A stretch of DNA of 7,293 nt from Parcubacteria group bacterium CG_4_9_14_0_2_um_filter_35_11 (GCA_002788555.1 PFRL01000029.1:1-7293); one strand, 5' to 3'; shown: positions 1-5,566, counted from the stretch's first letter. The notes: generated by a model from the letters alone, not told the origin. A program made the numbers and translations.

Positions 1-1
1 G

Positions 2-214
2 GCATTTGAAGGAATTTATACTACGCCACCCTCTTGGTATGAAGGAGATTTTGGTCCTCGTTTTGCGGCTTATACCTTTGTTAGCTCCCTTAACCGTTCC
101 TTGTCTCACGTGAATAGTGCTTTTGTTTCGCGGCCTGGTGGAGGCGGAAGCGGCTTTGGAGGAGGTGGTTTTTCTGGCGGTGGTGGTGGTGGAGGAGGAG
201 GGGGAAGTTGGTAA
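2..214 (+). CDS. DUF2207 membrane protein, C-terminal fragment
   Basis: Only the last 70 residues are visible; the gene begins upstream of the window. The fragment has the pattern I associate with DUF2207 proteins: a Pro-Ser-Trp-Tyr segment (residues 9-12 of the fragment), a 'FAAYTFVSSLNRSL' amphipathic stretch (21-34), then a Gly-rich tail from about residue 46 that includes ten consecutive Gly (59-68) and ends in Ser-Trp. DUF2207 proteins are multi-pass membrane proteins of unknown function with a low-complexity Gly tail that often ends in SW. Family knowledge: they often lie beside LemA and the protease HtpX, and htpX follows here after 14 nt, which supports both the call and co-transcription. 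The Gly tail uses mixed GGN codons, so it is not a simple triplet expansion. The membrane segments lie outside the window. Confidence 0.8.
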   Translation, partial: AFEGIYTTPPSWYEGDFGPRFAAYTFVSSLNRSLSHVNSAFVSRPGGGGSGFGGGGFSGGGGGGGGGGSW

Positions 215-228
215 AAAATTAAATTAAT

Positions 229-1134
229 ATGGCAACCCTATATACTCAAGCTGATTCCAATACCAGAAAAACTTTTACCTTAATTACGATTTTTTTAATC
301 TTCCTTATAGGGATAGGTTGGCTTTTTAGCTATCTTTTGGATAATAACTTAATTTTGGTAGTTGCAGTAATTTTTAGTGTTATCACCAGCTTTTCCAGTT
401 ATTGGTATTCCGACAAAATTGTTCTTTTAATGACAAGAGCCCAACCCACTGAGAAGAAAGATAATCCAGAGCTTTATAGACTTGTTGAGAATTTGTCTAT
501 TACCGCTGGCCTACCTTTACCAAAGATTTATATTTTAAACGAAGAGCAACCCAATGCCTTTGCTACCGGAAGAGATAAAAATCATGCGGTCATCGTCCTA
601 ACAAGAGGACTTCTTGAAAAATTAGAAAGAGTAGAACTTGAAGGAGTGATTGCTCATGAACTTTCTCACATTGGTAATAAAGATATGTTCCTCGATACTG
701 CCTTGGTAATTTTGGTAGGAATTGTAGCCCTACTTTCGGATTGGTTTTTAAGAATCAGTTTTTGGGGTAAAAGAAGGAGGGATTCTAGAGAAGGAGGTGG
801 TATCGATGCGATACTGATGCTTTTTGGAATCCTGGCGGCAATTTTAGCACCCCTTGTCGCTACCTTAATACGTCTGGCCATTTCTCGAAAAAGAGAATTT
901 TTAGCCGATGCTACTGGTGCTCTTTTAACGCGCTATCCTGAAGGACTGGCTCAAGCCCTAGAAAAGATTGCTTCAGACCCCAATCCTTTAAGAGTAGCTA
1001 ATACTTCCACAGCTCATCTTTATATAGAGAATCCTTTCAAGGGGAGACAAGCTCAAAATTGGTTTTTGAAACTATTTATGACGCACCCTCCTGTAGAAGA
1101 AAGGATTAAGGCTTTAAGAGAGATGAGCGTATAA
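229..1134 (+). CDS. htpX: Membrane zinc metalloprotease HtpX (M48 family)
   Basis: Predicted membrane-bound zinc endopeptidase that degrades misfolded membrane proteins, with its active site facing the cytoplasm. At 301 residues it is close to the usual HtpX length. Two N-terminal hydrophobic helices lie at about 17-37 and 41-60. The zinc motif HELSH is at 143-147 (ligands H143 and H147, catalytic E144). Two more hydrophobic segments follow (about 155-175 and 192-215). The third zinc ligand is E223 in 'SRKREFLADATGA'. The C-terminal 'THPPVEERIKAL' motif (285-296) is characteristic of the family. A short charged Arg/Gly loop (181-191) separates the second helix pair. The ATG start is preceded by AT-rich sequence with no SD, 14 nt after the DUF2207 stop, so translation may depend on coupling or on an unstructured leader. 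All catalytic residues are present, so the enzyme looks functional. Confidence 0.95.
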   Translation: MATLYTQADSNTRKTFTLITIFLIFLIGIGWLFSYLLDNNLILVVAVIFSVITSFSSYWYSDKIVLLMTRAQPTEKKDNPELYRLVENLSITAGLPLPKIYILNEEQPNAFATGRDKNHAVIVLTRGLLEKLERVELEGVIAHELSHIGNKDMFLDTALVILVGIVALLSDWFLRISFWGKRRRDSREGGGIDAILMLFGILAAILAPLVATLIRLAISRKREFLADATGALLTRYPEGLAQALEKIASDPNPLRVANTSTAHLYIENPFKGRQAQNWFLKLFMTHPPVEERIKALREMSV

Positions 1135-1146
1135 AAATAAAAATTC

Positions 1147-1195
1147 CCCAAAAGTTACTTCAATAAGGAGCCTTTTGGGCTAGGCAAAATGCCCA
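1147..1195 (+). other. Overlapping inverted repeats after htpX
   Basis: CCCAAAAG (1147-1154) can pair with CTTTTGGG (1172-1179). The second arm can instead pair downstream in two ways: TGGGC (1176-1180) with GCCCA (1191-1195), or TTTTG (1173-1177) with CAAAA (1185-1189). These pairings exclude one another. No clean U-tract follows, so this is a poor intrinsic terminator. It may be the 3' end of the htpX transcript or the 5' leader of the small ORF at 1247. The rest of 1135-1246 is AT-rich, and I see no other gene there. Confidence 0.35.
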
Positions 1196-1246
1196 GCAAT
1201 AAATTAAAATTTAAATTTTTAAAAAGCCAATTTTGGACGTATTTTT

Positions 1247-1411
1247 ATGGAAGGAGAAAGACGTTTGCCAAAATCTTTACGCAAATATATTCGAGAAGAA
1301 AAAGCCCGGATTCGCCGGGAGGTTCTAGATTTAAAAGAGCAAGAGAAACTAATACAAAAGCTTGTTGAAAAATTTCATAAAAATATTGACAAAAACTTAA
1401 AAACAAGATAA
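1247..1411 (+). CDS. Small basic hypothetical protein, 54 aa
   Basis: ATG-to-TAA ORF of 54 codons in an otherwise empty gap. The product is strongly charged and helical in appearance: 'MEGERRLPKSLRKYIREEKA' followed by an Arg/Lys/Glu-rich stretch with Leu/Ile at roughly heptad spacing (about 22-44) and a Lys/Asn-rich end. It has no membrane segment, Cys pair or known motif. The even mix of Lys, Arg and Glu with regularly placed hydrophobics looks like a real short helical protein rather than random AT-rich translation. There is no SD; the start is preceded by T-rich sequence. A near-consensus promoter for the next gene overlaps its last codons and stop. Nucleic-acid or ribosome binding is conceivable from the charge, but the sequence does not show it. 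Confidence 0.55.
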   Translation: MEGERRLPKSLRKYIREEKARIRREVLDLKEQEKLIQKLVEKFHKNIDKNLKTR

Positions 1412-1414
1412 AAT
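1386..1414 (+). promoter_or_regulatory. sigma70-type promoter (TTGACA-17-TAAAAT)
   Basis: A perfect -35 TTGACA (1386-1391), a 17-nt spacer and a -10 TAAAAT (1409-1414, five of six matches) make this the best canonical promoter in the window. It overlaps the 3' end and stop codon of the 54-aa ORF. The predicted start is near 1421, giving a leader of about 60 nt before the gene at 1480. A terminator-like hairpin lies at the very start of that leader. Confidence 0.6.
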
Positions 1415-1426
1415 CAAAATATTTCG

Positions 1427-1454
1427 AAAAACCGCGACCTCTGGCAGGTTTTTT
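1427..1454 (+). terminator. Terminator-like hairpin in the 1480 leader
   Basis: AAAAACCGC (1427-1435) pairs with GC(A)GGTTTTT (1444-1453, one bulged A), leaving an 8-nt loop; the 3' arm runs into TTTTTT (1449-1454). A competing inner stem is ACCT (1437-1440) with AGGT (1446-1449). It has the form of a rho-independent terminator. It could end transcription coming from htpX and the small ORF, or act as an attenuator on transcripts from the promoter at 1386-1414. Confidence 0.55.
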
Positions 1455-1479
1455 AATTAATTAACAAATTAAAGAAAAT

Positions 1480-2982
1480 ATGAGATATCCTAATATTAAT
1501 AAAATGAGAGAGGTGATAAAGAAAGATCGAGGATTTGATGTAGTGGTTATCGTTTCTTCAAATGGTAATTCAAGATACTGGAATTGGCGACTCTCGGCTA
1601 CAAGAAATGAAGTTTTATCCCCCAAAACAAAGATAATTTGTACTGAGGAAAATTGGGAAGGAGGAGCCGGACAACTCCTGGGGACTCTCTATGCTTTTCA
1701 AGAAGCTAACAAAATAATGAACCTTAAAAAGCTTCTCAAAAATGGGGGAACGGTAGCTTTTTATCATACCGCTGGTTATGGGAAACGAATGGCGCCTCTT
1801 TGTGGTACCGAAGGTAATAACAAACCCGCTGTCAAACTTCCAAAACCTATAAAAATCGAAGGGGGCAATACTCTTTTAGCAATGTTGGAAGCAGTTCTTC
1901 TTTCTACCCAAAGATATGCCAAGAGTCGTGAAGGAAGAGTGTGCGTTTTCTGGGGAGACCAGGTTATTATACCTTCAAGGTTGATGAAGAGGGAAACAAG
2001 ATTACCAGCGGAGATTTTTGGTATAAAACAAAAATTTATTCCTTCTCCAAAGGAATGGCGCAAAAATTGGCAAAATTATGGTATCTTGATTCCCAAAAAA
2101 GACAAGGGTGTTCTCCAACGAGAAAAACTTACTTGGAAAGAAGTTAAAAAACTCCAAGAGAGAGGATATATCACTCCAGATTCCAAGGGGAGAATAGAGC
2201 TAATCAAAAGTATGGGATGTTTTTCTATTGATTTCCCTCTTTTGGTTGCACTTTTAAAAGAATTTTCTAAAGAGCTTGAACTAAAGAAAAGAAAACTAGA
2301 TACCGACGAACACCTCTGGATGCCCTTAACTTCTACCAAGAGAGAATATATTGAGAAAGGAGGAAGTATTATTTATTGGAAGAGAATCAAAAGATTCAAA
2401 ACCCGATATCTTAAAAGAGAGAGGAAAATAATGATTGTAGGAGTGAAAAATTTAGGCGATAAAACATTATGGTGGGACTACGGAAACCTCGCTAATTATT
2501 ATAAGAATATTATGATTTTATTGGAAAAATCAGACCAGGGTAGAGCCGGAAGAGAATTTTATGAGCTTGAGAAGTATTTTACCAAAAAAGCGAAAAAGAA
2601 TTCTCTGAAAATAAAAAACTCAATCTTAATCAATTCAGAGATTGGAAAAGGGGATATCAAAAATTCCATTATTATAAATGCTAAAGTTAAAAGAATAAAA
2701 ACAAATAAAGCCATTATTGTAAACACTAATACTAAGTATATTAATTCAAAAAGTGTTTTAATATATAATTTAAATGAAGAAAAAGGAGTAAGAGCCTTAC
2801 CAAACGAAGTTATCACTGACATTATCGCAAGCGAAGGGACAAAAATAAGAATGAGAACTAGCCTTTTGCGAGACAGCAAGAAAGATTGGAAAATTCGATT
2901 GCCCCAGAACCCCTTCTCTTATAGCGAAATTGAAAGGTGCTTAGCAAGGTTGGCCAATGGTGCTTTTAGATTCAAATTATAA
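1480..2982 (+). CDS. Nucleotidyltransferase-like (NDP-sugar pyrophosphorylase-type) protein
   Basis: 500-residue soluble protein with the layout of a sugar-1-phosphate nucleotidyltransferase. An N-terminal section (1-90) contains 'GGAGQLLGTLYAFQEA' (61-76). The nucleotide-binding loop follows at 98-107 (AGYGKRMAPL, compare GGxGTRLxPL), then a Lys-Pro motif (KPAVKLP, 115-121), a candidate metal Asp in FWGDQ (157-161), a YGILIP strand (200-205), and WWDYGN (331-336), which resembles the WxDxGT second metal-binding site of the RmlA/GlmU fold. Residues 376-430 contain irregular Asn/Ile-rich repeats ('NSILINSEIGKGDIKNSIII') like a short left-handed beta-helix, as in many pyrophosphorylases. The 90 residues before the loop, including GGAGQLLGTL, recall fucose-1-phosphate guanylyltransferases (FPGT/FKP), but that is a recollection and not proof. 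The substrate is unknown. It has its own strong promoter, and the NIF3 gene follows after 13 nt. Confidence 0.6.
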   Translation: MRYPNINKMREVIKKDRGFDVVVIVSSNGNSRYWNWRLSATRNEVLSPKTKIICTEENWEGGAGQLLGTLYAFQEANKIMNLKKLLKNGGTVAFYHTAGYGKRMAPLCGTEGNNKPAVKLPKPIKIEGGNTLLAMLEAVLLSTQRYAKSREGRVCVFWGDQVIIPSRLMKRETRLPAEIFGIKQKFIPSPKEWRKNWQNYGILIPKKDKGVLQREKLTWKEVKKLQERGYITPDSKGRIELIKSMGCFSIDFPLLVALLKEFSKELELKKRKLDTDEHLWMPLTSTKREYIEKGGSIIYWKRIKRFKTRYLKRERKIMIVGVKNLGDKTLWWDYGNLANYYKNIMILLEKSDQGRAGREFYELEKYFTKKAKKNSLKIKNSILINSEIGKGDIKNSIIINAKVKRIKTNKAIIVNTNTKYINSKSVLIYNLNEEKGVRALPNEVITDIIASEGTKIRMRTSLLRDSKKDWKIRLPQNPFSYSEIERCLARLANGAFRFKL

Positions 2983-2995
2983 ACATTAATAGAAT

Positions 2996-3961
2996 ATGAA
3001 GATTCAAGATGTCTACAATTTAGCAATAAAAATGGGCATTAAGAGCGATTTTCGAGGAGAAGCGAATGTCAGAAAAAATTTAAGACGACGTAAAGAAAAA
3101 TTTGATAAGCTTTCACCTAAAGAAAAAGAGGAGCTTGATAAAGAAACTCTAAAAAATCCTTATTCTGACACTCGGATTTTAAATATCTCAAAGGACAAAG
3201 AAATAAGAAAAGTTTTGGTTGGGATTGACGTCGATCCATCTGAAATTTTATTGGCAAAAGAAATTGGCGGAATTGATTTGATTATTTCCCATCATCCTTT
3301 AGGGAAGGCCTTAGCAAGTCTAGCTGGAGTGATGGAACTTCAATGCGACGTTCTGAATTTATATGGCGTACCAATAAATATTGCCGAGGGCTTAATGAAA
3401 GAACGAATTTCTGAGGTTGCCAGAGGCATCAATAAATTAAACCACCAACGGACTGTGGATGCCGCGAAAATACTGGGATTTAACTTAATGTGCTGTCACA
3501 CAGCCTGCGATAATTTATCCGCCAAATTCTTGAAAGAGAAGATTGAGAAGGAGAATCCCGAAAGAATTGGAGCTCTTATAGATTCTTTAAAAGAAATTCC
3601 AGAATATAAGGAAGCTACTAAATTTGGAGCAGGTCCTAAAATTTTTGTCGGAGACAGAGAGAATCGCTGTGGTAAAATTGCCTTAACCGAGATTACCGGT
3701 GGTACCGAGGGTTCGCCAAAGATTTACGAAAAAATGGCCCAAGTTGGAATCGGCACAGTGGTAGGGATGCATCAAAGCGAGGACCGCCGCAAAGAGGCTG
3801 AGGCCGCTAATTTGAACGTAGTTATTCCTGGGCATATTTCTTCTGATTCTTTGGGAGTGAACCTCTTTTTAGACGAACTTGAGAAAAGAGGAATTAAAAT
3901 TATTCCTTGCTCGGGATTGATTAGGGTCTCGCGGAATAAAAATAAAAAGAAGAAAAAATAG
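2996..3961 (+). CDS. NIF3-family (DUF34) putative metal-binding protein
   Basis: 321-residue member of the NIF3/DUF34 family (sometimes annotated as GTP cyclohydrolase I type 2, YbgI/YqfO), whose biochemical role is unsettled. Candidate dinuclear metal ligands are H99 and H100 in 'DLIISHHPLG', D172 in 'CCHTACDN' (H168 nearby), H280 in 'GHISSDSLG', and D284 at the position where classical NIF3 proteins have Glu (H-x3-E). The N-terminus carries a Lys/Arg/Glu-rich insertion (about 20-56) before the core, making the protein longer than the usual ~250 residues. Other conserved-looking blocks are 'TEITGGTEGS' (231-240) and 'IIPCSGLIRVSR' (302-313). The C-terminus is a Lys-rich tail (NKNKKKKK). From memory this arrangement matches a subfamily common in candidate-phylum bacteria, so the Asp may be normal there. 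The gene lies 13 nt after the nucleotidyltransferase-like gene with no SD, probably in the same transcript, which a terminator closes. Confidence 0.85.
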   Translation: MKIQDVYNLAIKMGIKSDFRGEANVRKNLRRRKEKFDKLSPKEKEELDKETLKNPYSDTRILNISKDKEIRKVLVGIDVDPSEILLAKEIGGIDLIISHHPLGKALASLAGVMELQCDVLNLYGVPINIAEGLMKERISEVARGINKLNHQRTVDAAKILGFNLMCCHTACDNLSAKFLKEKIEKENPERIGALIDSLKEIPEYKEATKFGAGPKIFVGDRENRCGKIALTEITGGTEGSPKIYEKMAQVGIGTVVGMHQSEDRRKEAEAANLNVVIPGHISSDSLGVNLFLDELEKRGIKIIPCSGLIRVSRNKNKKKKK

Positions 3962-3987
3962 GGAAAAATTAAGAATTTCGCATTCTG

Positions 3988-4019
3988 ATACTTCAGATTG
4001 TTCTGAAGTATTTTTATTT
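3988..4019 (+). terminator. Rho-independent terminator after the NIF3 gene
   Basis: A perfect 10-bp stem, ATACTTCAGA (3988-3997) with TCTGAAGTAT (4002-4011), closes a 4-nt TTGT loop and runs into TTTTTATTT. It lies 26 nt after the NIF3 stop and ends the 1480-3961 transcription unit. Confidence 0.9.
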
Positions 4020-4031
4020 CAGAAATTATTG

Positions 4032-4063
4032 ACCCCGTTAGATGTTTCGCTATCTAACGGGGT
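4032..4063 (+). repeat. Perfect 12-bp palindrome
   Basis: ACCCCGTTAGAT (4032-4043) and ATCTAACGGGGT (4052-4063) are perfect inverted repeats around an 8-nt GTTTCGCT loop. The stem is more GC-rich than its surroundings and has no U-tract, so it is not a normal terminator. TTGAC occurs at both edges (4029-4033 and 4063-4067); the right copy is the TTGACA of the putative promoter at 4063. It could be an operator, a structured 5' element or one copy of a dispersed palindromic repeat. The window holds a single copy. Confidence 0.75.
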
Positions 4064-4091
4064 TGACAGGGGGTAAGAAATATTTTATTGT
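4063..4091 (+). promoter_or_regulatory. Possible promoter (TTGACA-17-TATTGT)
   Basis: A perfect -35 TTGACA (4063-4068) begins on the last base of the palindrome, followed by a 17-nt spacer and TATTGT (4086-4091, four of six -10 matches). The predicted start would fall near 4098, at the SD, which leaves a very short leader. That tight geometry lowers confidence. If real, the palindrome sits where a regulator would cover the -35 box. Confidence 0.35.
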
Positions 4092-4097
4092 TAAGAC

Positions 4098-4104
4098 GGA
4101 GGTG
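4098..4104 (+). promoter_or_regulatory. Strong Shine-Dalgarno site (GGAGGTG)
   Basis: GGAGGTG is nearly a full anti-SD complement; GGAGG ends 7 nt before the ATG at 4110. It is the strongest ribosome-binding site in the window, where most other starts have little or none. It fixes the start of the 147-aa gene at 4110 and suggests efficient translation. Confidence 0.85.
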
Positions 4105-4109
4105 AGAAA

Positions 4110-4553
4110 ATGGGATTCCTTAAAAAATTCTGGAGAAAAAAAGAACCGCCGAAAGTTCCAGAGAAAGCAAAAACAGAAAAAACGCCATTGGAGATTCTTT
4201 GTACTGAAAGTCCGGCAGTATATGAAGCATTAGAACGTACTATGCTTCTGGATCCGAGGAAGCTTAATCTTTCTTTAGAACAGGCCATAGCCAATGCTAA
4301 AGAGGTAGAGAAAAGTGGAGATACCAAAAAGGCATTTTCGGCTTGGAATCGTGCTGGACAACTGTCAATCTTCGAAGGAGATGTGCGAAAAGTCAAAATG
4401 TGTTTTGCAAAATGTGTCGAGTTAGACCCAACATTCAAACCCAAGATTATCGAGCCGGGAATAACTGAGAAGGCTGTTAAGGTAGCACAGGAGTATTACA
4501 GAAAACATCTTAGCGCTGAAGAAAAGAAAGAAGCACCAAAATTAACTAAATAA
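4110..4553 (+). CDS. Hypothetical protein with TPR-like helices, 147 aa
   Basis: Not recognised as a named family. The N-terminus is short, basic and Pro/Lys-rich (MGFLKKFWRKKEPPKVPEKA, 1-20) and might associate with membrane or nucleic acid through its Phe/Trp/Lys residues. The middle (about 52-107) reads like a pair of tetratricopeptide-type helices: 'AIANAKEVEKSGDTKKAFSA', then 'AGQLSIFEGDVRKVKMCFAK' and a closing CVELDP, with the usual A/G-D/A/P spacing. The C-terminus is Lys/Glu/Pro-rich. There is no signal peptide and no catalytic motif. The gene is isolated between two strong terminators, with its own possible promoter, a palindrome and a strong SD, so it is a self-contained unit. A scaffold or protein-interaction role is possible, but only the TPR-like pattern supports it. 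Confidence 0.8.
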   Translation: MGFLKKFWRKKEPPKVPEKAKTEKTPLEILCTESPAVYEALERTMLLDPRKLNLSLEQAIANAKEVEKSGDTKKAFSAWNRAGQLSIFEGDVRKVKMCFAKCVELDPTFKPKIIEPGITEKAVKVAQEYYRKHLSAEEKKEAPKLTK

Positions 4554-4586
4554 CGAGAGAAGATACTTTTCTCTCGTTTTCTTTTT
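4552..4586 (+). terminator. Rho-independent terminator overlapping a stop codon
   Basis: AACGAGAGAA (4552-4561) pairs perfectly with TTCTCTCGTT (4569-4578) around a 7-nt loop, followed by a TTTTCTTTTT tract. The stem begins inside the TAA stop of the 147-aa gene, so the terminator abuts the coding region. Confidence 0.9.
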
Positions 4587-4597
4587 AGTAAAATAGG

Positions 4598-4626
4598 TTG
4601 AAAAAAAAGAAAAAAAGTTATAAAAA
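4598..4626 (+). promoter_or_regulatory. Weak possible promoter upstream of the thioredoxin-like remnant
   Basis: TTGAAA (4598-4603) is followed by TATAAA (4619-4624, 15-nt spacer) or TAAAAA (4621-4626, 17-nt spacer). It lies just after a terminator, where a new unit should begin, but the region is A-rich enough for this to be chance. From here to 4733 I see only AT-rich leader sequence. Confidence 0.25.
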
Positions 4627-4733
4627 TAGAGTTATTATTATTTGCTATTAAAAACCAACAAAATTATGGGAAAATCATTTTTTACTAATATCAAAATGAT
4701 AAAAACCATTAAGGTAAAAAATCAAAAACTTTT

Positions 4734-4932
4734 ATGAGAAGACAAATAATATTGTTACTCACTATATTTTTACTACTGGTTCCTTTCCTGTCCCTTGCCC
4801 AGAATAAAAATCTAGAAATTAATTTTGCCACCGCAAAACCTGTCCATACTGTGTTCGTGAAAAGATATTTTTAGATGAAATAGAAAAAAATATCCAGGAG
4901 TAATAATTAATCGTTATCTTATTGGCTTTTAA
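4734..4932 (+). pseudogene. Broken secreted thioredoxin-like (CPYC) gene
   Basis: Frame 1 starts at ATG 4734 and encodes a typical signal peptide, MRRQIILLLTIFLLLVPFLS plus LAQ, then NKNLEINF, before an out-of-frame stop at 4872-4874. Adding one T to the T run at 4823-4826 moves the reading to the frame carrying CHRKTCPYC and then VREKIFLDEIEK; CPYC (4841-4852) is a thioredoxin/glutaredoxin-type active site placed, as expected, just after the first beta-strand. That frame stops at 4901. Adding one A to the A7 run (4884-4890) instead continues as KKYPGVIINRYLIGF to a stop at 4930. Each break is therefore a single missing base in a homopolymer. The joined product of about 67 residues would still lack the C-terminal half of a thioredoxin fold, so the gene looks both frameshifted and truncated. 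There was probably an exported thiol-disulfide protein here. Homopolymer sequencing error could explain the frameshifts but not the truncation. Confidence 0.6.
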
Positions 4933-4978
4933 ATTAGCAGAAGATTAATCTTGGGTAAGAAAAAACGAAGCTTATTAT

Positions 4979-5566
4979 ATGATAGAAAAAGAAAAAGAGA
5001 TGGTAAAGTTGAAAGAGGATTTTTTGAATTTTTACAAGGAAGACTCTTTGTACCAAGAAGGAATGCATCCGGTTTTTGGAGAAGGTTCTTTAAATACAAA
5101 AATAATATTAATAGGAGAAGCTCCGGGATACCACGAATCTTTAACTGGTCATCCCTTTTGTGGGGCAGCAGGTAAAGTTTTGGATGAACTTTTAGAATCT
5201 ATCGGCATCAAAAGAAAAGAGATTTATATTACCAATCTTATAAAGCTAAGACCTCCTAATAATCGTGAACCTCAAAGAGAGGAAATTAAAAATTACGGGC
5301 CCTACCTTGAAAAACAAATAGAGATTGTCAAACCGAAAGTAATTTGTACTTTAGGAAATTACTCTACTCGATACATTTTTGAAAAATACGGATTAAAAGA
5401 TAAACTTTTGGGGATTTCTAAAATTCATGGGAAAATTTTCTCTACTTCAACTCTTTTTGGTTCTGTAAAGATTATGCCCTTATATCATCCAGCCGTTGTC
5501 ACTTATAATCCTAATATGAAAGAAATTTTAAAAGAAGATTTCAAAATTTTAAAAAAATTTAAATGA
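4979..5566 (+). CDS. Family-4-type uracil-DNA glycosylase lacking the Fe-S cysteines
   Basis: 195-residue base-excision repair enzyme of the uracil-DNA glycosylase superfamily, expected to remove uracil from DNA. Motifs: 'FGEGSLNTKIILIGEAPG' (33-50) with the active-site GEAPG loop and E53; 'GHPFCGAAGKVLDELLESIG' (57-76), the phosphate/uracil loop region; 'YITNLIKLRPPNNREP' (83-98); and 'YHPAVV' (169-174), the second catalytic motif. Family 4 enzymes normally hold a [4Fe-4S] cluster through four Cys: an N-terminal CxxC, the Cys in NIVKCRPP and one about 16 residues later. Here the N-terminus (10-32) has no Cys, the KCRPP position is L90 and the last is Y106; the only Cys are C61 and C123, outside the cluster sites. 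The gene thus appears to encode a cluster-less variant. The start at 4979 has no SD; M8 (ATG at 5000) is an alternative with a purine-rich lead. The radical SAM gene follows after 7 nt. Confidence 0.88.
   Translation: MIEKEKEMVKLKEDFLNFYKEDSLYQEGMHPVFGEGSLNTKIILIGEAPGYHESLTGHPFCGAAGKVLDELLESIGIKRKEIYITNLIKLRPPNNREPQREEIKNYGPYLEKQIEIVKPKVICTLGNYSTRYIFEKYGLKDKLLGISKIHGKIFSTSTLFGSVKIMPLYHPAVVTYNPNMKEILKEDFKILKKFK

Noticed and set aside
176..205. GGN-rich stretch as a simple repeat
   Set aside because: It encodes the Gly tail of the DUF2207 protein with mixed GGT/GGA/GGC/GGG codons, so it is coding sequence and not a separate repeat feature.
666..881. Minus-strand ORF of 71 codons inside htpX
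   Set aside because: It lies wholly within the well-supported htpX frame, has no recognisable motif and is the usual antisense shadow.
1776..2339. Minus-strand ORFs (1776-2063, 2076-2339) and a + ORF (1941-2147) within the nucleotidyltransferase-like gene
   Set aside because: The main frame carries the GYGKRM, KP, GDQ and WWDYGN motifs throughout; the overlapping frames have no family features.
2559..2879. Minus-strand hydrophobic 106-codon ORF
   Set aside because: Its hydrophobicity is the complement of the Lys/Asn/Ile-rich codons of the + strand gene; it has no start signals.
4042..4444. ORFs 4042-4233 (+) and 4091-4444 (-) overlapping the TPR-like gene
   Set aside because: The first begins inside the palindrome and the second is antisense; the frame at 4110 has the strong SD and ends exactly at a terminator.
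4666..4737. 23-codon ORF ending in an ATGA overlap with the thioredoxin-like remnant
   Set aside because: The peptide is short, Lys/Ile-rich and typical of random AT-rich DNA; the ATGA overlap alone is not enough to call a leader peptide.
4951..5175. TTG-initiated 74-codon ORF overlapping the glycosylase
   Set aside because: It is an Arg/Lys-rich out-of-frame reading of the glycosylase N-terminus with no motif of its own.
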